From Clostridium sp. (lineage in GTDB: Bacteria; Bacillota; Clostridia; Lachnospirales; Lachnospiraceae), in NCBI GenBank assembly GCA_023664605.1, contig JAMPFF010000011.1, positions 16,219 to 80,218 on the forward strand: a DNA stretch of 64,000 nucleotides, written 5' to 3'. Both the position numbers and the translations under genes were made by a program. The notes beneath the pieces are model-generated. The model was given only the letters and a program-made list of their open reading frames with translations. It made no database searches and was not told the origin of the DNA. Of this stretch, positions 15,579 to 24,987 are shown in pieces (position 1 is the first letter of the stretch; each line of letters starts with the position of its first letter).

Positions 15579-16598
15579 TTATTCAATTTTTACTAATTCT
15601 GCCTGAAAAAAGTAATTTGCTAAAATCTCATCAAAAGTTTCTCCCGAAACAGCTCTTTCATTGGCGTCATACTGACTCATTCCCAGTCCATGCCCGACGC
15701 CTTTCACGAAAAAAACGACTTCCCGTTCTCCCCACTCGGCGTAAAAACTGGAAGAGGCAAGCCCAAGTGCGCTCCGGAAAATTTCTCCGCTGCATGTATG
15801 CCCGTTGACCGACGCCTCTTTCACATACTCTGCACTGTCATAGGTAAGTTCCAGCCGGTTCCAGACTTCCTCCTTTGTATCTTCCATGGCAAAAAGCGTT
15901 CTGACCAGGCTGCAGTACTTCTCCTTTTCAATGCTTACACGGCTTTGATAGTCTTTCGCCAGAATATCCTGTCCGCATTCTATGCTGATTAAATAGGGAT
16001 AACTTTCCCCGTCCACAATTTCCGACGCATTTCTCGTCCGCCCGTTACTGACAGGAAAATACGCCGCTTTTATAGGTTCCTTTTCATAAGATAAATAAAT
16101 GCCATCCGTTTTACAAACCGCATTTCTATAAAGCGTTTCCGTTTCCCGACTGTATTGATTTTCCCCGTAATGAAAAAAGGCGTCGTCCTGCAAGGTAAGC
16201 GTATTTTCATTGCCTTTCCGGTAATTTTCCCATAACTGCGTTCTTAACAGCACTGCCTGTGCCTTTAAAGCCTCTTCTTCATATTTTATTGCCATCCCGT
16301 CTTCTTCATCACAGGGCATGACAAACTTTAACTTCCATATCAGATATTCCTGCATATTCATCCGTTTACTTCCCCACTCCCCGCAAAGGCGCACTTCATA
16401 CATCATGTCAATCCATTCGTCATCCTCTTCATCCTGTATAAAAAGAAGCGCCGCTTCTTGGCCGACATGCCCCCACAAACAGGAGATTACATATGGAAGC
16501 AAAAAAACAAACAAAAGTACCGTAAGTGCATCCCTAAGCGGACTGCTTTCATACTTCCTTTTGTTTGTTCTTTTCAAGACGATTCTAAATAAATTCAT
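15579..16598 (-). CDS. spoIID: Stage II sporulation protein D (SpoIID)
   Basis: 339 residues. An N-terminal membrane anchor lies near 24-44. The lytic transglycosylase domain includes EALKAQAVLLRT with the catalytic Glu, and VKGVGHGLGMSQYDAN near the C-terminus. With SpoIIM/SpoIIP it strips peptidoglycan during forespore engulfment. The ATG at 16598 is preferred: an AGAGGTG site is 5 nt upstream, and a sigma-E -10 box ends at 16615, so the further ATG at 16616 would lie outside the transcript. It is followed by the SpoIIQ-like gene, a known clostridial order. Confidence 0.93.
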   Translation of the reverse strand: MNLFRIVLKRTNKRKYESSPLRDALTVLLFVFLLPYVISCLWGHVGQEAALLFIQDEEDDEWIDMMYEVRLCGEWGSKRMNMQEYLIWKLKFVMPCDEEDGMAIKYEEEALKAQAVLLRTQLWENYRKGNENTLTLQDDAFFHYGENQYSRETETLYRNAVCKTDGIYLSYEKEPIKAAYFPVSNGRTRNASEIVDGESYPYLISIECGQDILAKDYQSRVSIEKEKYCSLVRTLFAMEDTKEEVWNRLELTYDSAEYVKEASVNGHTCSGEIFRSALGLASSSFYAEWGEREVVFFVKGVGHGLGMSQYDANERAVSGETFDEILANYFFQAELVKIE

Positions 16599-16614
16599 CA
16601 GGACACCTCTTCTC

Positions 16615-16622
16615 ATTGTATG
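16615..16622 (-). promoter_or_regulatory. Sigma-E -10 box of spoIID
   Basis: CATACAAT on the minus strand is an exact sigma-E -10 match; no good KMATATTT is found 12-15 nt upstream. The start point would be about 10 nt before the ATG, so the mRNA would begin at or within the ribosome site. Confidence 0.65.
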
Positions 16623-16668
16623 TATCAGTGTCCTAATTCATAACTATTCCATTCCAATGGAATTAACC

Positions 16669-17736
16669 TTAGCGTACCAAATCCAAATGCTGCACCGTAC
16701 CCACACCGCCGTTTTCATACAAGAAAATACCGGTATTTCTGATGACTCCGTTCGTGTGATTATCCTTCATGGAATTAACGGCAAATTCCGTCCGGGCATT
16801 CTGTAAACAGATAGCGCCCACACCGGCCTCCGACAAATGATAAAGTTTATCGTTCCCGTCTTCATCTTTTGTCCAGATTAAAAGCTTATCCCAGATGTCA
16901 TCACCCTCATCAATCCAGCCGTTGCCGTCCGCGTCATACTTCGCCAAATCGGCAAACCCGTTGCCTGACTTCGTACCGAACAGCTCGCTGCCGTCGTTAA
17001 TGACTCCATCCTGATTCAAATCCAGCGCCAGATAGCCGCTGCCGGAACCTAAAGTGGATATTTCCTCTTTCGTGCCGTCACAATCCAAATCAAAGAAAAA
17101 AGTCTGGTCGGAAAGTTCTGCAATATTACTGTCTAAGTTAATGACAAGCGGGTCTGTATAGTGCAACTGTCCGATATCGTAACTTTCCTCGTAATACTCC
17201 GTGAAACTCCTGCTCATTTCCAGATTGAGACCGAAATTAATTTCCCTGCCGTCGGCAGTCTTTACTACTCCGGTTGTAGCAAAAGAAGTTGTTTCCGTCT
17301 CGCTATGGTAATACGTATTTGTAATGCCGTAGGACTGCGTATCGCTCAAGGTTTGTGAAGAGTTTGTTCCGGTTCCCCAGAACTCGTCCAGCTCCCTCTT
17401 ATGACGGTCGCCAAACAAAAGATACATCAAAAATTTCATGCACTGCTGCCTGACTGTCTCCCTGGCGTCCTTTTCCTCCCTACTGGCTGTTACCCTGCCC
17501 GTATTGGACAGATTGCGGAAGTGGAGCGAAACATCCTGTAAAGTAGTCTGCGCATTACTACTTTTATCGGCATCCTCTGCCTCCCCTTCCATTCCCCAAA
17601 AGCTTCCTAGAAATCCATTTCCTCCCCCGGTTGTCATGCTCTTGGGCCTGCCCGCGTAAGTACGGGCAGTTCTCACTGTTACAGAAGAATAACTTCTGGC
17701 GGATTCCATTCCTATCATACTGGAACTAATTCGCAA
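16669..17736 (-). CDS. Protein with three EF-hand-like Asp-rich loops, unknown function
   Basis: 355 residues from a TTG codon (17734-17736), chosen because AGGAGG lies 5 nt before it and because the only other in-frame start (a GTG at 17757) would place the ribosome site inside the gene. The first 110 residues are Ser/Arg-rich with a VRQQCMKFLMYLLFG helix. Residues about 205-295 contain three calcium-type loops: DLDCDGTKEE, DLNQDGVINDGSE and DADGNGWIDEGDD. No signal peptide is visible. It resembles uncharacterised dockerin/EF-hand proteins of Clostridia. A structured leader and sigma-28-like boxes lie upstream. Confidence 0.8.
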   Translation of the reverse strand: MRISSSMIGMESARSYSSVTVRTARTYAGRPKSMTTGGGNGFLGSFWGMEGEAEDADKSSNAQTTLQDVSLHFRNLSNTGRVTASREEKDARETVRQQCMKFLMYLLFGDRHKRELDEFWGTGTNSSQTLSDTQSYGITNTYYHSETETTSFATTGVVKTADGREINFGLNLEMSRSFTEYYEESYDIGQLHYTDPLVINLDSNIAELSDQTFFFDLDCDGTKEEISTLGSGSGYLALDLNQDGVINDGSELFGTKSGNGFADLAKYDADGNGWIDEGDDIWDKLLIWTKDEDGNDKLYHLSEAGVGAICLQNARTEFAVNSMKDNHTNGVIRNTGIFLYENGGVGTVQHLDLVR

Positions 17737-17827
17737 TGATACCTCCTTTTTTGCCACAAAAAAATGGCATTTTCAGGGGAAATTCCTTTTCCTAAAAAAT
17801 ACCATCCGTGGTCAAGATTTGTAAATT

Positions 17828-17865
17828 CAAGGAATGACCGTCTGGCCAGAAGCAGCCATCCCTTG
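17828..17865 (-). ncRNA. Structured leader element upstream of the EF-hand gene
   Basis: CAAGGGATG pairs with CATTCCTTG on the minus strand (9 bp including one G-U), enclosing a CTGGCCAG self-complementary core. It would lie in a 5' leader of about 130 nt. It does not match the riboswitch consensus sequences I know, including c-di-GMP-I, which requires a GCAAAGC core absent here. Confidence 0.35.
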
Positions 17866-17873
17866 TAACTTAT

Positions 17874-17900
17874 ATATCGACCGTTTTCATTTTTTCCTTA
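17874..17900 (-). promoter_or_regulatory. Sigma-28-like promoter of the EF-hand gene
   Basis: Minus strand TAAG (17897-17900), 16 nt, TCGATAT (17874-17880), close to the Firmicute sigma-D consensus TAAA-N14-16-CCGATAT. Confidence 0.35.
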
Positions 17901-17934
17901 ATCTGCCTGCGCAGATTTTTATTTTTCATTTTTA

Positions 17935-18930
17935 TCAGCTATCTGCACTGATATAAGAGGTATAAATATTGCTAATCTGGTTCTCATCCAAGAGGCTGTT
18001 CCAGATACGAACCTCGTCGTAACATGCGCGGAACATCCTGTCAAAACAGTTAATGCCCAGATAAGTATGCATATTCCCTTCGTCAAAACACATCTTGGAA
18101 ACGGCGTCACTGCCAATCATTTCACTGTTCAAATACAGATACGCCATCACTTTGCTATCGTCGCCCTCTACGCCCTGCGTACCGTCCACCCGGACGGTAA
18201 TATAATTCCACTTATTCAAATCAATGCATTTTTTGTCTTCCAGCGAAGGACGAACCTCACAGGAATTTTCATACACCGCATTAATCGTGTTAAATATCGG
18301 TACCACTTCTTCTCCGTCTTCGTCGGTCTTCTTATTAAAGCAGACATAATTCTGCGTAGCATTAACGTCCATCAAATTGGAACCGATTATCATAAACGGA
18401 GACCAATCGCACAACTCCTCCGCCTTAAACCAGAAAGCAATCGTATAAGAATCCGCAAGCGGCGCAATATCGGAAAGTTCTATGCCATAGCTCCCGTCCA
18501 GATAAATGGCTTCCCCCTCTATTCCCTCCGTGAACAGCGGTGACTTCTCCACATTCTCCTCAGGATACGCACCGGCCTCATTATATCCGCCGTAATCGCC
18601 CTGTCTGGACACCACCTTGGCATTACCTAACTTTTTATTGAAAGAATAAGAGTAATCCGCCGCCGGAACATTACCTAAAATGCTGTCGTTTACAATTTCC
18701 TTTGTGGATTCCTCCTCCGGCTCTTCTCCGTCTAACATAGCCAAAAGCGACGGCTGCGCTTCCTCAATTTCAATTTCTAAGGCTCTTCTGGCCGCTTTTA
18801 CTTCCGAGTTCTGCATTCCTGTCCGGTTTTCCGCAAACACACACAGCATAACCAGTCCTCCCAAAAAGCAGACCGTAAAAACTGTTTTCATTAAAAAATG
18901 TCGTTTTTGATTGCTATCCCACTTACCCAT
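17935..18930 (-). CDS. Membrane-anchored LamG-like (jelly-roll) protein
   Basis: 331 residues: a signal anchor at about 15-34, an acidic linker, then a concanavalin/LamG-type beta sandwich at about 105-325 (GEAIYLDGSYGIEL, YTIAFWFKAEE, WNYITVRVDG, CYDEVRIWNSLLDENQI). Such domains bind glycans or proteins at the surface. The gene starts 30 nt downstream of the hydratase stop with no strong ribosome site, so it is probably co-transcribed; a functional link to the hydratase is not evident. Confidence 0.83.
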   Translation of the reverse strand: MGKWDSNQKRHFLMKTVFTVCFLGGLVMLCVFAENRTGMQNSEVKAARRALEIEIEEAQPSLLAMLDGEEPEEESTKEIVNDSILGNVPAADYSYSFNKKLGNAKVVSRQGDYGGYNEAGAYPEENVEKSPLFTEGIEGEAIYLDGSYGIELSDIAPLADSYTIAFWFKAEELCDWSPFMIIGSNLMDVNATQNYVCFNKKTDEDGEEVVPIFNTINAVYENSCEVRPSLEDKKCIDLNKWNYITVRVDGTQGVEGDDSKVMAYLYLNSEMIGSDAVSKMCFDEGNMHTYLGINCFDRMFRACYDEVRIWNSLLDENQISNIYTSYISADS

Positions 18931-18960
18931 AAAGTTTCTGTCATAAATTACATCAGCCGC

Positions 18961-21261
18961 TTATTCATCGACCCTGTTATAATTAATCAGACATCCTTTC
19001 AAAATAATTTGACGTTCTTCGTCAGTTAATTCCCCCAACTGCATTGTAAAAGGATGCAGGGAATCCTCTTTTACCGATACCGTATAGGCGGTAATGTCTT
19101 CCCATTTCTCCTCTACTGCCTTCTTAATCTCCGGAATAAAAAGATAATCCAGATTCTTAAACGGTAACGCTCCCTCTTTGATGACAAACGGAAGCATACC
19201 CCAGTTTATCAGATTGGAACGATATCTTTTCGTCGCATACTCATTCGCGATATTCGCCCAGCCGCCCAATACTTTCTGGCAGCTTGCCGCCTGCTCCCTC
19301 GCCGAACCGTCGCCCGGTTTCACTGCGAAAATCGTGGAACCGAATCCGGTATTCTCATGAGAAGCATCCGCAAAAGTCTTCTTCACCACATTCATAACCG
19401 GTTTTACGTCCGGATGCGCCTGACAGGGATGTTCTCCCGCCATTCTGGCTTTCTCCGCTTTCTGAATGTCCTTTGCGCGGCCTACATATTCGGGGTCTTT
19501 TCTGGACAATGCAAACTCGGCAAGCCCTAACGGGTTCGAGCGGTAGGATGATGTTTCCCCGGACGGAATCAACTCATCAGTCGTCGTAACGGGGTCATGA
19601 ATTTCCGAAACAACGCGCAACACCAAATTCTCCGGTAACGCTCCCATCGCAGGCCAGTCTTTAATATTCGGCCCCAACTGGATGGCAACGCTTTCATCCG
19701 CCACGCCATGGGAATCGAAAACACGGTTTGCATAGATATTCGCATCAAAGTAATATTGATAAACGCCAATTTTGCCGTCAAACTCCGTTGCCGGCGTCAG
19801 TACGCCTTTATTGGCCGCCGTAGCCGCAATGGAACGTGCGTCCATCAACGCTACGGAAGATATCTGTCCGTTTTGCAGTTTAGAACCCTCCCTGTTCGGG
19901 AAGTTCCTTGTAGAATGACGAATGCTGAATGCGTTATTCGCCGGCGTATCACCTGCACCGAAGCAGGGTCCGCAAAACGCCGTCTTCATAACGGCTCCCG
20001 TTTCCAGAATCGCCGCCGCACATCCGTTTTTAATCAACTCCATATAAATCGGCATGGAAGCCGGATATACGCTCAAGGTAAAACCGTCCGAACCGATATA
20101 AGAACCTTTCAGGATATCGGCCGCCGCACAGATATTCTCAAAACCGCCGCCCGCACAGCCCGCGATAATTCCCTGGTCTACCATGAACTTACCGTTCACT
20201 ATCTTTTCCTGTAAGGAATAAGGCACCGCGCCGTCGAGGCTGACCTGCGCTTTTTCTTCCACGTCATGCAAAATATCGGAAAGATTGGCATTCAACTCGT
20301 CTATTGTATAAGTATTGCTCGGATGGAACGGCATTGCTATCATCGGCCTGATTGCCGATAAGTCCACTTCAATCATGCCGTCGTAATATGTAACCTCATC
20401 CGGAAGCAGCTCTTGATATTCTTCTTTTCTTCCATGAATATCATAAAACTCCTGAATTTTCTCATCTGTCACCCAAATGGAGGACAGACAGGTCGTCTCC
20501 GTCGTCATAACGTCGATGCCGATACGGAAATCTGCGCTTAAATTTTTCACGCCCGGACCTACAAATTCCATCACTTTATTCTTAACATATCCATTATGGA
20601 ACACTGCGCCGATAATTGCAAGTGCTACATCTTGTGGTCCCACCCCCTTAACGGGCGCACCTTTTAGATAAACGCCTACCACTTCGGGCATGTTGATATC
20701 ATAAGTCTGGGAAAGAAGCTGCTTGACAAGTTCCGGACCGCCCTCGCCTACCGCCATCGTACCCAGTGCGCCATATCTTGTATGGGAGTCGGAACCTAAA
20801 ATCATCTTTCCGCCGCCTGCCAACATCTCTCGTGCAAATTGATGGATGACCGCCTGATGCGGAGGAACATAGACGCCGCCGTATCTTTTAGCGCAGGTCA
20901 GTCCAAACATATGGTCGTCCTCATTGATAGTGCCGCCTACGGCGCATAAAGAATTATGACAGTTTGTGAGTACGTAAGGAATCGGAAACTTTGTCAGCCC
21001 TGACGCCCTTGCCGTCTGAATAATGCCTACGAAAGTAATATCATGCGAAGTCAGTTTATCAAACTTGATTTTCAGTTTTTCCATATTGCCGGAAGTATTA
21101 TGTTCCTTTAAAATATGGTAGGCAATCGTACCTTGTGCCGCTGCCTTTTTGGTAATCTCTTTACCCGTCTTACTTTTTATCTGTGCGGCAGCATCCGCCT
21201 GTTCCGCCATTAATTCGTCATTACGAATCAGATACGCTCCGCTATTCCATAATTTTATCAT
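18961..21261 (-). CDS. Aconitase-family hydratase (YbhJ-like)
   Basis: 766-residue cytosolic protein of the aconitase superfamily. Cluster ligands are visible as Cys in GCAGGGFEN (near 365) and CGPC (near 430), giving the three Cys of a [4Fe-4S] centre; [20 protein letters not shown] near 155-175 is the conserved substrate-side block. The length and single-chain form resemble E. coli YbhJ more than AcnA or AcnB. It may hydrate/dehydrate a tricarboxylate, but the substrate is unproven. It is preceded by a possible 17-codon leader ORF and a TATAAT promoter. Confidence 0.88.
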   Translation of the reverse strand: MIKLWNSGAYLIRNDELMAEQADAAAQIKSKTGKEITKKAAAQGTIAYHILKEHNTSGNMEKLKIKFDKLTSHDITFVGIIQTARASGLTKFPIPYVLTNCHNSLCAVGGTINEDDHMFGLTCAKRYGGVYVPPHQAVIHQFAREMLAGGGKMILGSDSHTRYGALGTMAVGEGGPELVKQLLSQTYDINMPEVVGVYLKGAPVKGVGPQDVALAIIGAVFHNGYVKNKVMEFVGPGVKNLSADFRIGIDVMTTETTCLSSIWVTDEKIQEFYDIHGRKEEYQELLPDEVTYYDGMIEVDLSAIRPMIAMPFHPSNTYTIDELNANLSDILHDVEEKAQVSLDGAVPYSLQEKIVNGKFMVDQGIIAGCAGGGFENICAAADILKGSYIGSDGFTLSVYPASMPIYMELIKNGCAAAILETGAVMKTAFCGPCFGAGDTPANNAFSIRHSTRNFPNREGSKLQNGQISSVALMDARSIAATAANKGVLTPATEFDGKIGVYQYYFDANIYANRVFDSHGVADESVAIQLGPNIKDWPAMGALPENLVLRVVSEIHDPVTTTDELIPSGETSSYRSNPLGLAEFALSRKDPEYVGRAKDIQKAEKARMAGEHPCQAHPDVKPVMNVVKKTFADASHENTGFGSTIFAVKPGDGSAREQAASCQKVLGGWANIANEYATKRYRSNLINWGMLPFVIKEGALPFKNLDYLFIPEIKKAVEEKWEDITAYTVSVKEDSLHPFTMQLGELTDEERQIILKGCLINYNRVDE

Positions 21262-21288
21262 AGCAATTCCTCCTAATTAAAGTCTCTC

Positions 21289-21342
21289 CTACTTCAGTCT
21301 CGCTAATCTCTCTTCATAACGCAATTTTTTACTATCCGTCAT
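21289..21342 (-). CDS. Possible 17-residue leader peptide before the hydratase
   Basis: ATG at 21340-21342 with AAGGAC 6 nt upstream encodes MTDSKKLRYEERLARLK and stops 27 nt before the hydratase start. It is highly charged and begins about 15 nt after the predicted transcript start. It could be a true small protein, a leader controlling the hydratase, or chance. Confidence 0.4.
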   Translation of the reverse strand: MTDSKKLRYEERLARLK

Positions 21343-21362
21343 AATGAAGTCCTTAACTATTA

Positions 21363-21391
21363 ATTATATAGGATAAACGGGTTTGACGCAA
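21363..21391 (-). promoter_or_regulatory. Promoter of the hydratase transcript
   Basis: Minus strand TTGCGT (21386-21391), 17 nt, TATAAT (21363-21368). Confidence 0.6.
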
Positions 21392-21419
21392 TGAATTTCG
21401 GAGGAATTTCCTATACAAT

Positions 21420-21455
21420 AAAAACCCTCCGGACAAATTCAACCGGAGGGTTCTA
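21420..21455. terminator. Strong terminator after the chemoreceptor gene
   Basis: AACCCTCCGG (21423-21432) pairs perfectly with CCGGAGGGTT (21443-21452). On the minus strand the stem is followed by TTTATTG, closing the chemoreceptor transcript. Confidence 0.88.
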
Positions 21456-21497
21456 TTATTTCTTATATTCTCTGCCTTTAGCGCGATTCTTAATAAT

Positions 21498-23204
21498 TTA
21501 TGCGGGTAAGGAGAATTTTGCAATCAGTGCATCCAACGAAGCCGCCTGTGCCGCTAACTCCTGGCTGGTAGCCGAAGACTGCTGCGCAACCGCCGCATTC
21601 GTCTGGATAACGTCGGAAATCTGATTGATTCCCTCTTCCGCCTCTTTCATCGTAAGCGCCTGATTTGCGGAAATGTTGCTTAACTCCTTGGAGGATTCCG
21701 CTACTTTCTTGATACCCTCCACTACCACTTCGATAGAAGATACGGCGCGTTCCGCTACCTTGCCGCCGTTTTCAATTTCTAACATAGCGCCTTCAATCAA
21801 TGTTCTGGTATCAACCGCAGATTTACTGCTCTGCTCTGCAAGCTGCCTAATCTGGTCAGCTACTACGGAGAATCCGCGTCCCGCCTCGCCTGCTCTTGCC
21901 GCCTCAATAGAAGCGTTTAAGGAAAGCAGATTGGTCTGTGAAGCAATGCTTTCAATTTCCGAAATAATATTGCCTATCTTCATAGACGCTTCATTGATGC
22001 GAGCCATTGCGTCTACCATTGCCCTGATATCTGTACTGCTGTTGTTTGCCATATCGGCATATTCCTGTGACTGGTTATAAGCTTCTTCTGCATTCTCCGC
22101 CGCTTTTTCGGATGCCTCTGCAATCGTGGTAATGGTCGCCTGTAACTCTTCCACCGCGCTTGCCTGCTCCGTCGCGCCCTCCGCCAGACTTAAAGAAGTC
22201 TCTGAAAGGTTGCCGGAACCTGCCGTAACCTGTATGGAGGACTGCTCGATAAAGTGCATTGTATCAACCATACAGTCTCTCAGTTTCTTGGAGGAATCAA
22301 ATAACTGCCTGAAATCTCCTATGTATTTCGTGCCGTCCTGAGACCTTACGGTATAATCCGTATCCGCCATCTTACCTAAGATATGTTCCATATCGCTGAT
22401 GATAAAGTCCAGCGACTCCGCCATATCGTTTGCCGACGCTATCATATCGGCAACCTCATCCTTAGTATCAACCGTCGGGAACGGACTGAACAAATCGCCC
22501 TGTGCAAATCCTTCGAGTCTGTCGCCAAGTTCCTGCATCGGTTTCGCAATATCGTTCGCAATGTTTTTACCAAGCAGACGCGCCAATAACATTGCTCCCA
22601 CAATCGCAATGCCAATTACTACCGCCAGTACATCGCATACGATACTCAACATATCCGAATTAGCGTCTCCATGTTCCACTTTAATATCCATAATGGACGT
22701 CAACTGTGAATAAATATCATCAAACATTGGCGCCAAATCATTCATTGCCATGTTCTGTGCCTGTGTTGCAATCGCTCTGTCCGTCGTTGCGCCCAATTCT
22801 ATAATTTCCGCATCCAGCTTCCAGTAATCTTCTAACTTATCGGCAATATCATTATAAATTGCTTTGTTTTCCTCTGTCACCATGGTGTGTGCCAAATCGG
22901 CAAAGCTCTTCTCGAACAATGCCACATTCTCATCATGGCTGGCTTTCATGTTCTCAATCGCGCTCATTTCATCATAACCGATAACGCCGCGAAGCGCCGA
23001 CCTTGCCTCTGCAAAATACGTCATCGCCTTACCGACATCCCCCTGCGCAAACCCGTAATTCACCAGAGATTTGCTGTAAATGCTTGATACCACAATCATA
23101 ACCACCAACGCTATGACCGCCGCAATCGCCGGAATACCGGACGCAACCAGAAACGCATGTTCCAAACGTTTCCCAATTCGATACTTTCTCAATCTTTTAC
23201 TCAT
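21498..23204 (-). CDS. Methyl-accepting chemotaxis protein
   Basis: 568 residues: membrane segments at about 17-39 and 188-211; between them a helical extracellular sensor of four-helix-bundle type (about 40-187); a HAMP linker (about 212-270); and the cytoplasmic signalling domain with the conserved tip [20 protein letters not shown] near 420-440. It senses an unknown stimulus and controls CheA. An AGGAGG site precedes the ATG. The transcript has a leader of about 265 nt with repeats and predicted structure. Confidence 0.95.
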   Translation of the reverse strand: MSKRLRKYRIGKRLEHAFLVASGIPAIAAVIALVVMIVVSSIYSKSLVNYGFAQGDVGKAMTYFAEARSALRGVIGYDEMSAIENMKASHDENVALFEKSFADLAHTMVTEENKAIYNDIADKLEDYWKLDAEIIELGATTDRAIATQAQNMAMNDLAPMFDDIYSQLTSIMDIKVEHGDANSDMLSIVCDVLAVVIGIAIVGAMLLARLLGKNIANDIAKPMQELGDRLEGFAQGDLFSPFPTVDTKDEVADMIASANDMAESLDFIISDMEHILGKMADTDYTVRSQDGTKYIGDFRQLFDSSKKLRDCMVDTMHFIEQSSIQVTAGSGNLSETSLSLAEGATEQASAVEELQATITTIAEASEKAAENAEEAYNQSQEYADMANNSSTDIRAMVDAMARINEASMKIGNIISEIESIASQTNLLSLNASIEAARAGEAGRGFSVVADQIRQLAEQSSKSAVDTRTLIEGAMLEIENGGKVAERAVSSIEVVVEGIKKVAESSKELSNISANQALTMKEAEEGINQISDVIQTNAAVAQQSSATSQELAAQAASLDALIAKFSLPA

Positions 23205-23231
23205 TAACTCTTCTCCTCCTTGTACTAGACC

Positions 23232-23304
23232 ATAGAATCCCTACTATCATTCGTAAATGATTCAGACTTAAAACCGAAAACTGTCTTTGCATCGAACATT
23301 CTAT
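23232..23304 (-). ncRNA. Predicted three-way-junction structure in the chemoreceptor leader
   Basis: ATAGAAT (minus, 23298-23304) pairs with ATTCTAT (23232-23238), closing a domain that holds an AGAC...GTCT hairpin and a perfect ATCATT-TACG-AATGAT hairpin (23246-23261). It ends about 20 nt before the ribosome site, so it could control translation. No known riboswitch class is recognised. Confidence 0.35.
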
Positions 23305-23339
23305 AGCTGCACAACCTAAGAAGAGTAACACATAAAATG

Positions 23340-23430
23340 CTATTATAAATACTTATATAAAACCTATAATAATACTAATATAAAACTCATATAAATACTG
23401 TTATAAATGCTATAAAAATACTATATAATT
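23340..23430 (-). repeat. Degenerate 11-12 bp AT-rich tandem repeat in the chemoreceptor leader
   Basis: On the minus strand about eight imperfect copies of AGTATTTATAT follow each other (for example AGCATTTATAAC, AGTATTTATATG, AGTATTTATAAT). The remainder of 23205-23598 holds the promoter, the structured leader and the end of the hflX transcript; no gene is seen. Confidence 0.7.
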
Positions 23431-23470
23431 TGGATGACTGGCAATCTTCCGTCCCCTTTTATCTGATTGC

Positions 23471-23504
23471 ATTATATCGTACCACATGAAACTATATTAG
23501 TCAA
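23471..23504 (-). promoter_or_regulatory. Promoter of the chemoreceptor gene
   Basis: Minus strand TTGACT (23499-23504), 17 nt, TACGAT (23476-23481), overlapping GGTACGATATAAT, which is shared with the 3171-3183 promoter and carries a sigma-28-like CGATAT. Sigma-A and sigma-28 readings are both possible. Confidence 0.5.
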
Positions 23505-23598
23505 CAATAAAACTATATTATTTCCCATTTTTTCCATATATTTACTGACATTCCAGTGATTTTATGAAATGCAAAAGCAAAATAGTGTTAAAAGTATG

Positions 23599-24870
23599 TT
23601 ATATTAAATACTTTTTGTAATATTGATAGTCCTGCGTTTTACAGTTTAATTTCATAAAAACGCCCTCCGCTTTATACTGCGTATCATAGACCACGGCATT
23701 CTCATTTAGGTAAGAGACCGCCCTGCCGTCGGTATAAGGAATCAGCATCTCACACTCCCTGTAACCGTCCGCCAGTTTTTCCTCTATCAGGCAGATTAAC
23801 TCCTCCATGCCGACTTTTTCTTTCGCAGATAAGTAAATGCCGTCACGGTTTACTATGGGAAGTTTATGAATATCGCTTTGTACTTTATCCGCCTTATTAT
23901 ATACATAAATGATAGGAATCCCGTCCGCGCCAAGCTCTTTTAACGTACTCTCCGTTACGCTTATCTGCTCTTTATAATGGCTGTCGCTGTAGTCTATCAC
24001 CTGTAATAAAATATCCGCTTCCTTCGCCTCCTCTAATGTAGAGCGGAAAGCCTCCACCAGATGATGCGGCAGTTTATGGATAAAACCCACCGTATCCGAA
24101 AGCAGAAAATCGTGGTGGTTCTCCGGACTTATTTTGCGTACGGTCGTATCGAGCGTGGCAAACAGCATATCCTTTTCCATGACCTTTTTTTCGTCCACGT
24201 CAATTTCATCCACGCCGTACAGTTCCAGCATAGCGTTTAACAGCGTGGATTTTCCCGCATTGGTATACCCCACAAGGGCAATGCGCGGCATACCGGAATC
24301 CGCGCGTTTTTTCCGCTGGTTTTTCCGCTGGGCGCTTACCTCTTTTAATTCCCTGCGGTACTCCGCCAGCCTATGCTCTAAAACACGCCTGTCCAGTTCC
24401 AATTTTTTCTCACCGGCTCCTTTATTACTCAAAGCGCCGCTGCCTCCGCCCTGACGGCTAAGAGCCGCATGAAGCCCTACCAGACGCGGCAGCATATATT
24501 GCAGCCTTGCCACTTCCACCTGTAATTTCGCTTCTCTGGTGCGGGCGCGTCTGGCAAAGATGTCCAATATTAATGTACTTCTGTCCAGAATCGGTTTCCC
24601 GATTTTATCCTGTAAGTTCCGTATCTGCATCGGTGAAAGCGAATTGTCGAATATGACGACGTCCACGTCCTGATTTTGCGCCTCTTGTTTTACTTCCTCC
24701 ACTTTTCCCGTACCGATATAGAACGCCTTATGCACCTCGGGCAGATTTTGTTCGACTATGCCCGCAACTTCCATATCGCAGGCGTTCGCCAGACTTTCCA
24801 GTTCCTCCAAAGAAAGCTTATAGTCCTCTCCGTTATTTAGATTCATTCCTACCAGTATTGCTTTTTCCAT
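23599..24870 (-). CDS. hflX: HflX-type ribosome-associated GTPase
   Basis: 423 residues. An N-terminal HflX domain (about 1-180) contains the glycine-rich loop GGGSGALSNKGAGEKKLE; the G domain has GYTNAGKST (P-loop, near 205), DTVGF and NKAD. HflX splits or rescues stalled 70S ribosomes. The ATG at 24870 is 8 nt after GAGG; the GTG one codon earlier is less likely. The glycine loop departs from the usual GGxGTRGPGE, and the C-terminal region is normal in length. Confidence 0.92.
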   Translation of the reverse strand: MEKAILVGMNLNNGEDYKLSLEELESLANACDMEVAGIVEQNLPEVHKAFYIGTGKVEEVKQEAQNQDVDVVIFDNSLSPMQIRNLQDKIGKPILDRSTLILDIFARRARTREAKLQVEVARLQYMLPRLVGLHAALSRQGGGSGALSNKGAGEKKLELDRRVLEHRLAEYRRELKEVSAQRKNQRKKRADSGMPRIALVGYTNAGKSTLLNAMLELYGVDEIDVDEKKVMEKDMLFATLDTTVRKISPENHHDFLLSDTVGFIHKLPHHLVEAFRSTLEEAKEADILLQVIDYSDSHYKEQISVTESTLKELGADGIPIIYVYNKADKVQSDIHKLPIVNRDGIYLSAKEKVGMEELICLIEEKLADGYRECEMLIPYTDGRAVSYLNENAVVYDTQYKAEGVFMKLNCKTQDYQYYKKYLI

Positions 24871-24907
24871 CACTATAACCTCGCTTTCTTCCTGTCTGCG
24901 GCTTATG

Positions 24908-24956
24908 CAAAAGAGCCATTGTTCCGGTAGACGTTATCTACTTTTGCAACAGCTCT
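24908..24956 (-). terminator. Terminator downstream of glgP
   Basis: On the minus strand AGAGC-TGTT-GTAGA pairs with TCTAC-AACA-GCTCT with internal loops, followed by TTTT. Confidence 0.5.
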
Positions 24957-24987
24957 TTCCAAATAGCATATGCTATACAGCCTCTTT

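Noticed and set aside
17900-17917. AATCTGC-CTGC-GCAGATT hairpin as the terminator of the LamG gene.
   Set aside because: Its T run is on the plus-strand side; the minus-strand transcript has A residues after the stem.
17760-17934. c-di-GMP or other known riboswitch before the EF-hand gene.
   Set aside because: The invariant core sequences of the classes I know are absent; kept only as an unclassified structured leader.
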